Positions 8,995-17,400 are shown, counted from the stretch's first letter. The stretch is DNA of 34,327 bases from an uncultured Collinsella sp. (GCA_934647195.1 CAKUFD010000014.1:1-34327); one strand, 5' to 3'. Notes: a model not told the origin generated them from the sequence alone. A program made the numbers and translations.

Positions 8995-9930
8995 CTACGC
9001 GAACAGGGCTGTGGAGAGATAGCGCTCGCCGGTATCGGCAAGAAGCGCCACGATGGTCTTGCCCTCATTCTCGGGACGCTTGGCGAGCTGCAGCGCGGCC
9101 CACACGGCGGCACCGGACGAAATGCCCACGAGTACGCCCTCCTTGTGGCCTACGGCGCGACCGGTGGCAAAAGCGTCCTCATTCTCGACGGGGATGATCT
9201 CGTCGTAGACCTTGGTGTCGAGCACGTCGGGCACAAAGCCTGCACCGATGCCCTGGATCTTGTGCGGACCAGCATGACCCTCGGAAAGAACGGGGGAGGA
9301 GGCGGGCTCGACAGCGACGACCTTCACATCGGGGTTCTGCTCTTTGAGGTACTCGCCCACGCCGGTCACCGTGCCACCGGTGCCCACGCCCGCGACAAAG
9401 ATGTCAACCTGGCCATCGGTATCGGCCCAAATCTCCGGGCCGGTCGTGGCCTTGTGGACGGCGGGGTTCGCGGGGTTCACAAACTGGCCGGCAATGATGC
9501 TGTTGGGGGTCTCCTTCTGCAGTTCCTCGGCCTTGGCGATGGCGCCCTTCATGCCCTTGGCGCCATCGGTGAGGACAAGTTCGGCACCGTAGGCCTGCAT
9601 GAGCTTGCGGCGTTCGACGGACATGGTCTCGGGCATGGTGATGATCACCTTGTAGCCACGAGCGGCGGCCACGGAAGCAATGCCCACGCCGGTGTTGCCG
9701 GAGGTCGGCTCGATGATGGTGTAGTCGCCACCGCGCACAAGCTTGCCGGTGCGCTCGGCCTCGTCGATCATGTTCTTGGCCACGCGGTCCTTGACGGAGC
9801 CTGCGGGGTTGAAGTACTCGAGCTTGACAAGCACGCGGGCGTGCAGGTCTTCGTCCTGTTCAAAATGGGTGAGCTCGAGCAGGGGGGTGTGGCCGATAAG
9901 CTGGTCGATGGAAGTGTAGACGTTGGACAT
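8995..9930 (-). CDS. cysK: Cysteine synthase A (O-acetylserine sulfhydrylase)
   Basis: The 311-residue fold-type II PLP enzyme makes cysteine from O-acetylserine and sulfide. The PLP lysine is Lys47 in NPAGSVKDR. The substrate loop EPTSGNTG, the phosphate-binding [10 protein letters not shown] loop and the C-terminal GISSGAA motif are all present. AGGAG lies just before the ATG. Codon use is strongly biased, suggesting high expression. A good promoter and two operator-like repeats lie upstream, shared with a divergent Rrf2-family regulator gene, so repression by that regulator is likely but inferred. Cystathionine beta-synthase is excluded by length and motif details. Confidence 0.95.
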   Translation of the reverse strand: MSNVYTSIDQLIGHTPLLELTHFEQDEDLHARVLVKLEYFNPAGSVKDRVAKNMIDEAERTGKLVRGGDYTIIEPTSGNTGVGIASVAAARGYKVIITMPETMSVERRKLMQAYGAELVLTDGAKGMKGAIAKAEELQKETPNSIIAGQFVNPANPAVHKATTGPEIWADTDGQVDIFVAGVGTGGTVTGVGEYLKEQNPDVKVVAVEPASSPVLSEGHAGPHKIQGIGAGFVPDVLDTKVYDEIIPVENEDAFATGRAVGHKEGVLVGISSGAAVWAALQLAKRPENEGKTIVALLADTGERYLSTALFA

Positions 9931-10084
9931 GATGTGCTCCTAGTTTGATCTCGGGTGAGATGCCCGAAAATTGAAATGGACTGAATCGTGCGGGTGGCAT
10001 GAGATGCAAAGAGGGCTCAAGCGCCGCTGCTACATCGCTTCTGCTCTTCCATATGCCGACCTCCGAATCGCGGTGAGGCAAATT

Positions 10085-10107
10085 ACCTATAAGTCAGCGG
10101 GAATATA
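10085..10107. repeat. Operator-like repeat copy A upstream of cysK
   Basis: ACCTAT-N9-GGAATATA, with GTCA inside the spacer. It is nearly identical to copy B at 10141-10164 (N10 spacer), 56 bases away, or about five helical turns. It lies just downstream of the predicted cysK transcription start. It is probably a binding site for the divergent Rrf2 regulator; this is inference from position and duplication. Confidence 0.55.
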
Positions 10108-10125
10108 TGGGTTCCCGTTGGCAGT

Positions 10126-10154
10126 ATTAAACGGGCTAATACCTATCATGTCAA
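10126..10154 (-). promoter_or_regulatory. Probable cysK promoter
   Basis: Read on the minus strand there is a perfect -35 TTGACA (10149-10154), a 17-base spacer, and a near-consensus -10 TTTAAT (10126-10131). This gives a leader of roughly 190 bases before cysK. One copy of the repeat ACCTAT...GGAATATA covers the -35 box, which suits a repressor site. Confidence 0.7.
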
Positions 10155-10164
10155 TAGGAATATA
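10141..10164. repeat. Operator-like repeat copy B over the cysK -35 box
   Basis: ACCTAT-N10-GGAATATA, again with GTCA inside. It contains the dyad CCTAT-N7-ATAGG and overlaps the TTGACA box of the cysK promoter. With copy A it forms a tandem arrangement typical of sites that load regulator dimers cooperatively. Confidence 0.6.
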
Positions 10165-10256
10165 GTTTTGTTTCGAGACGATGAAGCAGCCGGGGCTCCC
10201 TGGCGCTTTGGGAGACGATTTATCCAGCTTGCGTCATGTATTCAACCTAGTATTTT

Positions 10257-10267
10257 GGTATGATACC
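10257..10267 (+). promoter_or_regulatory. Palindromic -10/operator of the Rrf2 gene
   Basis: GGTAT-G-ATACC is a perfect 5+1+5 palindrome containing a TATGAT -10-like hexamer, 34 bases before the Rrf2 start codon. No good -35 is visible at 17 bases. A closely similar motif precedes the IscU-like gene (32011-32022). Autoregulation is a reasonable inference. Confidence 0.45.
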
Positions 10268-10300
10268 GTGGTTAAAGAGAAAGGAAAGAAGGCCAGCCTT

Positions 10301-10729
10301 ATGCTTGTTTCCACTAAGGGCCGCTATGCCTTGCGTGTCATGATCGACCTCGCGCAACACCAGGCTGCTGGTCGTACACCGCTCAAGGAGATTGCCGCGC
10401 GTCAGGGGATTTCCGAGAAGTATCTGGAGAACATCCTCGCCATTCTCGTACGAAACGGCATGCTTTCGGGCATGCGCGGCAAAGGAGGCGGCTACTGCCT
10501 AACGCGTCCGGCCGATCAATACACCGTGGGCGAAATCCTTCGCCTAACGGAGGGGAGCCTCGCACCGGTATCGTGTTTGGTCGAAGGCGCCGCGCCTTGC
10601 GACCACGAGGCCGCTTGCACTACGCTTGGCATGTGGACCAAGCTTCATACCATGATCAACGAATATCTGGATAGCGTGACTGTGGCCGATCTGGTTGCGG
10701 AGCCCCAGTCGTTTGATTACGTCATTTAA
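10301..10729 (+). CDS. Rrf2-family transcriptional regulator (IscR/CymR-like)
   Basis: The 142-residue protein starts at an ATG after AAGGAAAGAAGG; upstream in-frame codons belong to the leader. The Rrf2 winged helix is clear: KGRYALRVMIDLA, then EIAARQGISEKYLENIL, then the wing GMRGKGGGYCL. Three cysteines follow in the spacing C-x7-C-x5-C, close to the cluster-binding cysteines of IscR (C-x5-C-x5-C), so Fe-S or redox sensing is possible. CymR, the cysteine-metabolism repressor of Firmicutes, belongs to the same family. The position divergent from cysK suggests control of sulfur or Fe-S metabolism. Whether it is IscR-like or CymR-like cannot be settled from sequence. Confidence 0.88.
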   Translation: MLVSTKGRYALRVMIDLAQHQAAGRTPLKEIAARQGISEKYLENILAILVRNGMLSGMRGKGGGYCLTRPADQYTVGEILRLTEGSLAPVSCLVEGAAPCDHEAACTTLGMWTKLHTMINEYLDSVTVADLVAEPQSFDYVI

Positions 10730-10786
10730 AGCGAAGCACGTAGCGCGAGTGGACCTCGCGGACTCAAAGCATTCAGGCTACCCAAT

Positions 10787-10820
10787 CGGCGCCGGGCCAC
10801 TCCATAGCGGTCCGGCGCCG
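10787..10820. terminator. Hairpin between convergent genes
   Basis: A 12-base stem (CGGCGCCGGGCC paired with GGTCCGGCGCCG, one G-U pair) with a 10-base loop. It sits between the Rrf2 gene and the convergent small membrane-protein gene. The U-tract is poor on both sides, but the position suits a bidirectional terminator. Confidence 0.6.
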
Positions 10821-10824
10821 TTGT

Positions 10825-11190
10825 CTATTCTTCAACCACACTGTTTAATATCGCACACATGATGCTTACGATGATGGCACCCATAAAGGCAGAGCCAAAG
10901 CTTGCGATGGAGATGCCCGCGCCAAGGATATTGATGGAGAGCCAGCTTGCAAGTTCCAACATGAAGCTGTTGATGACCAGCTGGAAGATGCCGAGCGTGA
11001 TGATGGTCACGGGCAGCGAGATGGCGCTGACAAACGGCTTGACGAGGGAATTGACAAATCCCAAAAACAGACCGACAAACATAAAGCTCACCCACGCCTC
11101 GCCTGCGCCGAATGGCGCAATGCCGGGGACGATGAGCGTAGCGACCGCAATGGCGATCGAGGTGAGCAGCCAGTTAAGTAAAAAGCGCAT
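10825..11190 (-). CDS. Phage holin family 4-like membrane protein
   Basis: The 121-residue protein is almost entirely hydrophobic, with four membrane helices. The second loop contains GFVNSLVKPF and the next helix LPVTIITLGIFQLVINSFML. These are hallmarks of the widespread holin_4_2 family (YvlD-like) of bacterial membrane proteins. Despite the family name, most members sit in chromosomes far from prophages, and nothing phage-like is nearby. The ATG at 11190 follows AAGGAAC and was preferred to the upstream start at 11235. Function is unknown; a role in envelope homeostasis is often guessed. Confidence 0.85.
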   Translation of the reverse strand: MRFLLNWLLTSIAIAVATLIVPGIAPFGAGEAWVSFMFVGLFLGFVNSLVKPFVSAISLPVTIITLGIFQLVINSFMLELASWLSINILGAGISIASFGSAFMGAIIVSIMCAILNSVVEE

Positions 11191-11275
11191 GATGAGTTCC
11201 TTCGATCGACGATTCATTGACGTATGGATACCCATCCTCGCGCTCTATCTAACATCAAAGCATTTCTGGATAGTA

Positions 11276-11306
11276 AAAGCGGGCATGCGCAGCGCACACA
11301 CCCGCT
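11276..11306 (-). terminator. Terminator of the CarD-like gene
   Basis: On the minus strand AGCGGG...CCCGCT closes a hairpin with an inner GC-rich stem, followed by TTTTAC. It lies 25 bases past the stop of the CarD-like gene. Confidence 0.6.
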
Positions 11307-11330
11307 CGAACAGGACATATAAAACCGAAG

Positions 11331-11825
11331 CTAGTTTTGGTCAAAGCCCTCAAACGTTTGCGCCATACGCGCCTCGATATCGTCTTCGCTCACGCCAAGG
11401 GCCACGGCGAGCTCTTCGACAGAGCGGCGATGGGCTTCCTTGAGGATGCGCATATAGTAGCTGCTGGGCTTTCTTGCTTGAGACTCGGCGTCGTGAATGC
11501 GGCAGCGCATGGTTTTTGCAACCTGAACCGTGGTGGGGGCGCCCTGCTTGAGCAGCTGCTTGAAATAGCTTTCCTCAAGGGAGCTATTGCGCTCGGTAAA
11601 CGAGTCGCATGCTATCGAATCATAATCGGAGAGCAGTTTTTCGGCTTGGTCCCTGTCGATGCAGGCATGAAGGCGCCCGGCCTGCGACAGGGGATAGAGC
11701 AGCTTGGTCTTCGAGTGTCCGGAGTGGGCTTCGAGTTCGATCATGGGGGCGGGGGAGTCCTTGAATCCCGTCACCGTGCAGACGCCCTGGCCCGGATGTA
11801 TCACGTGCTCACCAATCTTAAACAT
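11331..11825 (-). CDS. CarD/CdnL-family transcription regulator
   Basis: The protein has 164 residues. Its N-terminus, MFKIGEHVIHPGQGVCTV, is the start of the Tudor-like RNA-polymerase-interacting domain shared by CarD, CdnL and Mfd. The rest is a helical domain of the sort that touches DNA at the promoter. CarD-like proteins bind the polymerase beta subunit and adjust open-complex stability, often at rRNA promoters. The ATG at 11825 follows GGAGGAAGC; the GTG ten codons upstream is less likely. It is divergent from argS. The family is clear from the N-terminal half; the C-terminal half is less conserved. Confidence 0.85.
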   Translation of the reverse strand: MFKIGEHVIHPGQGVCTVTGFKDSPAPMIELEAHSGHSKTKLLYPLSQAGRLHACIDRDQAEKLLSDYDSIACDSFTERNSSLEESYFKQLLKQGAPTTVQVAKTMRCRIHDAESQARKPSSYYMRILKEAHRRSVEELAVALGVSEDDIEARMAQTFEGFDQN

Positions 11826-12040
11826 GCTTCCTCCATCTTTTAGACGCTCAACCATTCAAGAATAGCATCTCTACGTGCGCTTTTGTTGAAAATGACCAGA
11901 AAAACCCCACATAATCGCATGCGCGGGCAAAAGCACGCAGACGGGCCGGTGTGCTAGAGTAATGCCTGCTTGTGCCGATAATTGGCATAGCGCTCGGCAG
12001 GCGATCAAGAGCCTGCGAGATTCGTTATAGAGGAGGACCC

Positions 12041-13894
12041 ATGTCCCAAAAGATCGAACAGCTTCTGCGCGATGCCCTCGCCGCTGCTATCGAGGCAGAT
12101 GAGCTGCCCGCATTTGAGCTCGATGATTATGCGCTCGAGCGTCCCGCCGACACGTCGCACGGCGAGTGGACCACCACGCTTGCCATGAAGTCCGCAAAGC
12201 TCGCGCACTGCGCGCCGCGTAAGATCGCCGAAGCGATTGTGGCGCATCTTCCCGAGGATGCTTCGGTCGAGAAGGTTGAGATCGCGGGCCCTGGCTTCAT
12301 CAACTTCTACCTTTCTCCCGCCGCTAAGAACGCCGTCTTTGGCGAGGCTCGCGCTCAGGGCATGGATTTTGCTCGCAGCAACGCCGGCCAGGGCGTTAAG
12401 ACCCAGGTTGAGTTTGTCTCTGCAAATCCTGTGGGCCCCATGCACATCGGCCATGGTCGCTGGGCAGCCCTTGGCGATTCGCTGTGCCGTGTGATGGAGC
12501 ACGCCGGTTACGATATCCAGCGCGAGTACTACATCAATGACCACGGCAATCAGATGAACACCTTCGGAAACTCCGTTTCCATGCGCTATATGCAGCTTGC
12601 GGATATCGTCCGCACTCGCGCAGTCGATATCGACGAGGCCCACAAGGTTCTCGTTGCCGATCGCGATGCCTTTGCTGCCGACGACGCAGACGAGCATCCC
12701 GAGACCCATCCGTATCAAAACGAGTTTGCCGAGAAGCTTGGCCGCGACTCTTACGGCGGCTCCTATATCATCGACGAGGCCGCCTACTTCTATCGTACCG
12801 ACGGTGACAAATGGGTGGATGCCGACGAGCACGACCGCATGATGGAGTTTCGCGAGCGCGGCTATCTGCGTATGCTTGAAGGAATCAAGCAGCTTTGCCA
12901 CGACGTGAACTGCGACTTCGACGTCTGGTTCTCCGAGCGCACGCTCTATGTCAAGGACGGCGAGGGAGAGTTTGCCGGCACTTCTGCCGTCGACCGCGCC
13001 TTCAAGAAGCTCGACGAGATGGGCTATCTCTACGAGAAGGAAGGCGCCCTGTGGTTCCGCTCCACCGATCTGGGCGACGACAAGGACCGCGTTCTCATCA
13101 AGTCCGATGGCGAGTACACCTACTTTGCTTCCGATGTTGCCTATCACTGGGATAAGTTCCAGCGCGTGGACCACGTGATCGATATCTGGGGCTGCGACCA
13201 CCACGGTTATATCAACCGCGTTCGCAGCGCCTGCGACGCCCTGGGCTACCCCGGACGCTTCGAAGTCCTGCTTGGCCAGCTCGTAAACCTGCTGCGCAAC
13301 GGCAAGCCCGTCAAGATGTCCAAGCGCCGCGGCACCATGATTACGTTCCGCGAGCTTGTGGACGAGGTTGGCGCCGACGCCGCGCGCTATACGCTCATCT
13401 CGCGTTCCAGCAACCAAGAGATCGATTTCGATATCGAGAAGGTTAAGGCCAAAACGCAGGATAACCCCGTCTATTACGTGCAGTACGCTCATGCACGCAT
13501 CTGCTCGATTCTCCGTCGTGCAGCCGACGTGACGCCCGAGGAGGCGGCAGAGCTCGGTATGGATGCCGTTGCTGCCCGTGCCATCGGTGAAGACGCGGAT
13601 TACGCCCTGCTCACCGATCCCACTGAGCTGGCGCTCTCCCGCAAGCTTTCCGAGCTTTCCGAGCTCATCGCAAGCTGCGCACGCGATCGTGCTCCCTTCC
13701 GTCTCACTCATTATGCGGAGGAACTTGCAGGCGACTTCCACAGCTTCTACGCCGCTTGCCAGGTTTTGCCTAGCGAGGGTCGCCCGGTCGATCCCGCGCT
13801 TTCGCGCGCTCGCTTGGCCGCCTGCGATGCCGTGCGCTCTGTTCTTGGGTTGGTTCTCTCCCTCGTGGGCGTCTCGGCACCCCAGCGTATGTAG
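12041..13894 (+). CDS. argS: Arginyl-tRNA synthetase
   Basis: The 617-residue class I synthetase has its HIGH motif at 135-138 (PMHIGHGRWAALGD) and KMSKR at 425-429, followed by GTMITFREL. The N-terminal additional domain and the C-terminal DALR anticodon-binding domain (YVQYAHARICSILR onward) are present. The enzyme charges tRNA-Arg using ATP in the cytoplasm. AGGAGGACCC precedes the ATG. Length is slightly above the family norm. The gene is followed by a strong terminator and appears monocistronic. Confidence 0.96.
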   Translation: MSQKIEQLLRDALAAAIEADELPAFELDDYALERPADTSHGEWTTTLAMKSAKLAHCAPRKIAEAIVAHLPEDASVEKVEIAGPGFINFYLSPAAKNAVFGEARAQGMDFARSNAGQGVKTQVEFVSANPVGPMHIGHGRWAALGDSLCRVMEHAGYDIQREYYINDHGNQMNTFGNSVSMRYMQLADIVRTRAVDIDEAHKVLVADRDAFAADDADEHPETHPYQNEFAEKLGRDSYGGSYIIDEAAYFYRTDGDKWVDADEHDRMMEFRERGYLRMLEGIKQLCHDVNCDFDVWFSERTLYVKDGEGEFAGTSAVDRAFKKLDEMGYLYEKEGALWFRSTDLGDDKDRVLIKSDGEYTYFASDVAYHWDKFQRVDHVIDIWGCDHHGYINRVRSACDALGYPGRFEVLLGQLVNLLRNGKPVKMSKRRGTMITFRELVDEVGADAARYTLISRSSNQEIDFDIEKVKAKTQDNPVYYVQYAHARICSILRRAADVTPEEAAELGMDAVAARAIGEDADYALLTDPTELALSRKLSELSELIASCARDRAPFRLTHYAEELAGDFHSFYAACQVLPSEGRPVDPALSRARLAACDAVRSVLGLVLSLVGVSAPQRM

Positions 13895-13961
13895 TAAATC
13901 GCTTTAGAGCGAGCTGTTTTTTATTAACCCCTGATACGGCGTTTTCCCAAGGGGAATTTGC

Positions 13962-13996
13962 AAGCCCGTCCGCAGTTCGCGGATGGGCTTTTTTGT
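13962..13996 (+). terminator. Rho-independent terminator after argS
   Basis: AAGCCCGTCCGC-loop-GCGGATGGGCTT forms a 12-base stem (one G-U pair) followed directly by a T run. Confidence 0.9.
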
Positions 13997-14103
13997 TCTC
14001 AAATGGCGCTTGCGATCGTCTAAAACCCTTTTCCACCAGGTATTTAGAGATTAAAAAAGCATTTTGGCTATGCAAAAAGGCATCTTCTTTATGCATTAAT
14101 ACG

Positions 14104-14117
14104 TTAACAATTGTGAA
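14104..14117. promoter_or_regulatory. FNR/CprK-type binding site upstream of hpdB
   Basis: TTAAC-AATT-GTGAA is a 14-base dyad with the 5+4+5 spacing of FNR and CprK sites (TTGAT-N4-ATCAA, TTAAT-N4-ATTAA), with 12 of 14 positions symmetric. It lies about 60 bases upstream of the start expected from the TATATA element at 14158. The Crp/Fnr gene at the far end of the hpd cluster is the obvious candidate regulator. This is inference. Confidence 0.5.
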
Positions 14118-14136
14118 ACATGCACAGGTAATGAGG

Positions 14137-14163
14137 TTGTTTTCTTGTACAGAGATTTATATA
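14137..14163 (+). promoter_or_regulatory. Possible hpd operon promoter
   Basis: TTGTTT (14137-14142) and TATATA (14158-14163) are separated by 15 bases, short of the optimum. The region from the argS terminator to here is AT-rich compared with the flanks. Transcription from here would leave a leader of about 240 bases before hpdB. Confidence 0.35.
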
Positions 14164-14289
14164 CAACGGACTTTATTCAAGTAGAGTTTTTTAGTTAGCC
14201 TAAGTGAACCTGCGCATCGTGCGCGCACCACATACCGAACACATCCCTTGAACGACCGTTCGTCTGCTCCTTGCGCAAAGTACACGTCA

Positions 14290-14305
14290 GTGAATGGTGG
14301 TTCAC
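14290..14305. repeat. Inverted repeat in the hpdB leader
   Basis: GTGAA-TGGTGG-TTCAC is a perfect 5-base dyad with a 6-base centre, about 100 bases before hpdB. It could be a regulator half-site pair or a small leader hairpin. No known riboswitch fold was recognised in this leader. Confidence 0.35.
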
Positions 14306-14407
14306 CACGTACTATCCCCCTAGCGATGCGGGAAGCCCGAAGGAGGGACACGAAGGCCAACCGCAACGAAGTTAGGGTCTGCACGTTTGCACACAAGGAG
14401 GTACACC

Positions 14408-17116
14408 GTGGACAAACAGACAAAGATCTTTGAGATTCTCGAGGCACGCAACAGGCAGGATAAGAGCTTGGACGTCTCTGTTGACGCCGGCTACACCGAG
14501 GAAGAGATTCCCGCTCCCAGCCCGCGTTTCGAGAAGCTCATCAACATCTACTACCAGATGAAGAACACGATCGATATGGAGATCCCGTATTGGTATAACC
14601 GTGTCTGGTGGGAGAACGAGGGCGACGTCCCTGAGATTCGTCGCGCTAAGGCTTATGGTGCTGCTCTCGCACACACCACCCCGACCATCTGGCCGGGCGA
14701 GCTGCTCGTTATGAACAAGACCAAGAACTGGCGTGGCGCCTTCCCGTTCCCGTGGGTCGACGCTTCGTTCTTCAACGCCCAGGCTGAGGCCCTCCTCGCC
14801 GAGGCTGAGGCTCCGGCTCTGGCCGAGGCCGACCGTATGTCCGTCGTCGGCGCTGGTGGCGGTAACGTCACCGAGAGCTTCGGCAACGTCGTTTCCATCG
14901 CCCAGAAGTTCGGTCTGCGCAAGGAAGAAGTCCCCATTCTGGTGAAGATCTCCAGGTACTGGGACAACTGCTCCATCGAGGTCATTACCCAGAACTACTC
15001 CGAGGCCATTCCTGACTACTATAAGTACAAGGCCTATCGCGACACCGTTCTCGTCATGTTCGACTCTTGGGCCATCCCTCAGGGCCGCGAGATCATCAAC
15101 TACTACATGCCTCTCGAGTACGGCTTCGACCGCATCATCGAGATGTGCGACGAGAAGATCGCCGAGATCCTCGGTCTCGCCGAGAACGGCGACGGTCTGC
15201 TGGGCATGAGCCGTGGTTACTACTACATGGCTATGAAGGAGATCACCAAGGGTCTCTCCGCTTGGGCAGATAACTACGGCAAGCGCGCCGAGTCCCTCGC
15301 TGAGTGCGAGCCTGATCCTCAGCAGAAGAAGGAGTACGAGGACATCGCTGTTGTCATGCACAACATCGCCCATAAGCAGCCCTCGACCTTCCGTGAGGCT
15401 CTCCAGCTCACCTTCCTGTGCCACCTCGCCGTGGTCAACGAGGACCCGCAGTCCGGCCAGTCCATCGGTCGTTTGGGCCAGGTCCTGCAGCCCTTCTACG
15501 AGAAGGACCTCGAGGACGGCACCATTACCGAGGAAGAGGCCATTGAGCTTCTCGAGCTCTATCGCATTAAGATCACCTCGATCGAGTGCTTCGCTTCCTC
15601 TGGCGTTACCGGCGGCGTTCTGTCCGGCAACACCTTCAACAACCTGTCCCTCGGCGGCCTCTCTCGCGATGGTCTGACCGCTGTCACCCCGCTCGAGTAC
15701 CTCATCGTCGAGGCCGGCACCCGCGCCCGTACCACGCAGCCGACGCTTTCCGTCCTCTATGACGAGAAGACGCCTGAGGAGTTCCTCATGAAGGCAGCCC
15801 GCTGCTGCAAGGGCGGTCAGGGCTACCCCGCATGGATGAACAACCAGTGCGGTATGAACTACATGCTGCGTCATTATCACGACGAGGGCATGACGGTCGA
15901 GGACGCCCGCGCATGGTGCCTCGGTGGCTGCCTCGAGTCTTCGCCCGGCTGCTTCCTGCCGCTGCACTACAACGGCAAGACCACCTGGATCCCCGGTGGC
16001 GCCGCTCCGACTGCTGGTACCGGTATCCACTTCACCGGTCTGCCCAAGCTGCTCGAGCTCGTCCTCACCAACGGTGTCGACAAGCGTACCGGCATCAAGG
16101 TCTTCGAGCCGCACAACCGTGAGCTCAAGACTATGGACGATGTCTGGGATGTCTGGATGGACTACATGACCGAGCTGTGCGACATCTCGCTCAAGGTCAA
16201 CAACATCCAGATGGACATCTGGCGTAAGAACAACCCGCCTGTGGTCGCTTCCCTCCTGAAGCCCGACTGCTTCACCAAGGGTCAGACCCTTTCCAACATG
16301 GGCTGCCGCTACAACGCCACCATCAACTTCGAGTCTTGCGGTACCGTTACCTTCATCAACGCGATGGCGTCTCTCAAGAAGAACGTCTTCGACGAGAAGA
16401 AGTACACGCTCGACGAGATGATGGATGCTCTGGAGCACAATTTCGGCTTCAAGACTGCATTCGAGACCGGCGTCTTCTCGCCCGACCGTCGCGAGGCTAC
16501 CGACGAGGCCGTGAAGTACGAGAAGATCTTCACCGACTGCGTCAACGCTCCTAAGTTCGGTAACGCCGATCCTTATGTCGACGACCTCATGGTGCACTAC
16601 GAGGACCTCATGACCGCGCTCATGCCGACCCTGAAGTCCTACTACGGCAAGCCGCTGTACATGTGCCAGATCTCCGTGTCCACCCACGGCCCGCAGGGCG
16701 CTATCACCCTCGCTTCCGCCGACGGCCGCCTCGCTGGCGTCACCTACGCCGACGGCTCCGTCTCGCCTGCCGCTAACACGGACAAGAACGGCATCTACGC
16801 GGTGTTCACCTCCGCTACCTGCTACGACCACTCCAGGAACCAGAACGCTCAGATGAACGTCAAGATTCACCCGAGCGCCGTGGCCGGCATCAACGGTACT
16901 CGCAAGCTGCTCGACGTCATCCGCGCCTACATGCGCAAGGGTGGCTTCCACGTCCAGTTCAACATCACGTCTTCCAAGACGCTGCGCGAGGCCCAGAAGA
17001 AGCCTGACGATTATCGTGACCTTATGGTTCGCGTCGCTGGCTTCACCCAGTATTGGTGCGAGATCGGTAAGCCTATCCAGGACGAGGTCATCTACCGTAC
17101 TGAGTACGAGATGTAG
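14408..17116 (+). CDS. hpdB: 4-hydroxyphenylacetate decarboxylase, glycyl radical subunit
   Basis: The 902-residue glycyl radical enzyme starts at GTG after AAGGAGG. The thiyl-radical Cys508 and catalytic Glu510 lie in GGCLESSPG, with His541 (GIHFTG), Glu642 (FESCG) and radical Gly878 (RVAGFTQYW). Known catalytic residues of the clostridial HPAD are, from memory, Cys503, Glu505, His536, Glu637 and Gly873; all five map here with a constant +5 offset. With the small subunit next door, this identifies HPAD rather than indoleacetate or phenylacetate decarboxylase. The enzyme turns 4-hydroxyphenylacetate, a tyrosine fermentation product, into p-cresol and CO2. It is strictly anaerobic, since oxygen cleaves the activated chain. 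Strong codon bias suggests high expression. Confidence 0.95.
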   Translation: MDKQTKIFEILEARNRQDKSLDVSVDAGYTEEEIPAPSPRFEKLINIYYQMKNTIDMEIPYWYNRVWWENEGDVPEIRRAKAYGAALAHTTPTIWPGELLVMNKTKNWRGAFPFPWVDASFFNAQAEALLAEAEAPALAEADRMSVVGAGGGNVTESFGNVVSIAQKFGLRKEEVPILVKISRYWDNCSIEVITQNYSEAIPDYYKYKAYRDTVLVMFDSWAIPQGREIINYYMPLEYGFDRIIEMCDEKIAEILGLAENGDGLLGMSRGYYYMAMKEITKGLSAWADNYGKRAESLAECEPDPQQKKEYEDIAVVMHNIAHKQPSTFREALQLTFLCHLAVVNEDPQSGQSIGRLGQVLQPFYEKDLEDGTITEEEAIELLELYRIKITSIECFASSGVTGGVLSGNTFNNLSLGGLSRDGLTAVTPLEYLIVEAGTRARTTQPTLSVLYDEKTPEEFLMKAARCCKGGQGYPAWMNNQCGMNYMLRHYHDEGMTVEDARAWCLGGCLESSPGCFLPLHYNGKTTWIPGGAAPTAGTGIHFTGLPKLLELVLTNGVDKRTGIKVFEPHNRELKTMDDVWDVWMDYMTELCDISLKVNNIQMDIWRKNNPPVVASLLKPDCFTKGQTLSNMGCRYNATINFESCGTVTFINAMASLKKNVFDEKKYTLDEMMDALEHNFGFKTAFETGVFSPDRREATDEAVKYEKIFTDCVNAPKFGNADPYVDDLMVHYEDLMTALMPTLKSYYGKPLYMCQISVSTHGPQGAITLASADGRLAGVTYADGSVSPAANTDKNGIYAVFTSATCYDHSRNQNAQMNVKIHPSAVAGINGTRKLLDVIRAYMRKGGFHVQFNITSSKTLREAQKKPDDYRDLMVRVAGFTQYWCEIGKPIQDEVIYRTEYEM

Positions 17117-17139
17117 AAAACTGAGGAGTTGTATTCGAT

Positions 17140-17400
17140 ATGAAGCATTACGAGTGCAAGCATTTCCTGGCGCTGGACTGCGAAAAGGGTATGTGCGCCG
17201 TCAGCAGGATGATCGTTCCTCTGGATGGCGAGGGCTCCGACGCCTGCCCCCACTTCGAGTGCGGCAAGCTGTGCAAGTTCTGCGCTAAGTTCCACGATGC
17301 CGATTCTCATGGCATTGGCACCTGCTCCGGCTTCGAGAAGGAGACCTGGGCATACGGTGACTGCGGCGCCTTCTGCTGCGAGAACTTCGAGAACGCGTAG
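17140..17400 (+). CDS. hpdC: 4-hydroxyphenylacetate decarboxylase, small Fe-S subunit
   Basis: The 86-residue protein is very rich in cysteine. His3, Cys6, Cys19 and Cys36 match the unusual His/Cys3 ligand set of the first [4Fe-4S] cluster in clostridial HpdC. Cys45, Cys48, Cys62 and Cys80 match the second set with a two-residue shift (numbers from memory). The subunit joins HpdB in a hetero-oligomer and is needed for regulation and activity. Arylacetate decarboxylases acting on phenylacetate lack it, so its presence supports the HPAD assignment. The gene starts 23 bases after hpdB and is followed by a strong hairpin. Confidence 0.95.
   Translation: MKHYECKHFLALDCEKGMCAVSRMIVPLDGEGSDACPHFECGKLCKFCAKFHDADSHGIGTCSGFEKETWAYGDCGAFCCENFENA

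Noticed and set aside
8956..9948. Plus-strand open frame of 330 codons opposite cysK
   Set aside because: It is an antisense shadow of a highly biased, well-identified gene.
10825..11190. Prophage remnant suggested by the holin-family protein
   Set aside because: No other phage gene is near, and this family is commonly chromosomal with no lysis role.
12005..13741. Minus-strand frame of 578 codons opposite argS
   Set aside because: It is an antisense shadow; argS has all class I motifs and a strong ribosome-binding site.
13997..14407. Riboswitch or T-box in the hpdB leader
   Set aside because: No conserved riboswitch core or T-box sequence was found; only short dyads are visible.
14372..16951. 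Minus-strand open frame of 859 codons opposite hpdB
   Set aside because: It is a shadow of the strongly biased codons of hpdB. It has no ribosome-binding site or recognisable domain and its composition is low-complexity Val/Leu/Asp/Gly.
14408..17116. Reading the glycyl radical enzyme as indoleacetate or phenylacetate decarboxylase
   Set aside because: The adjacent small Fe-S subunit and the five residues at a constant offset from clostridial HPAD favour 4-hydroxyphenylacetate.
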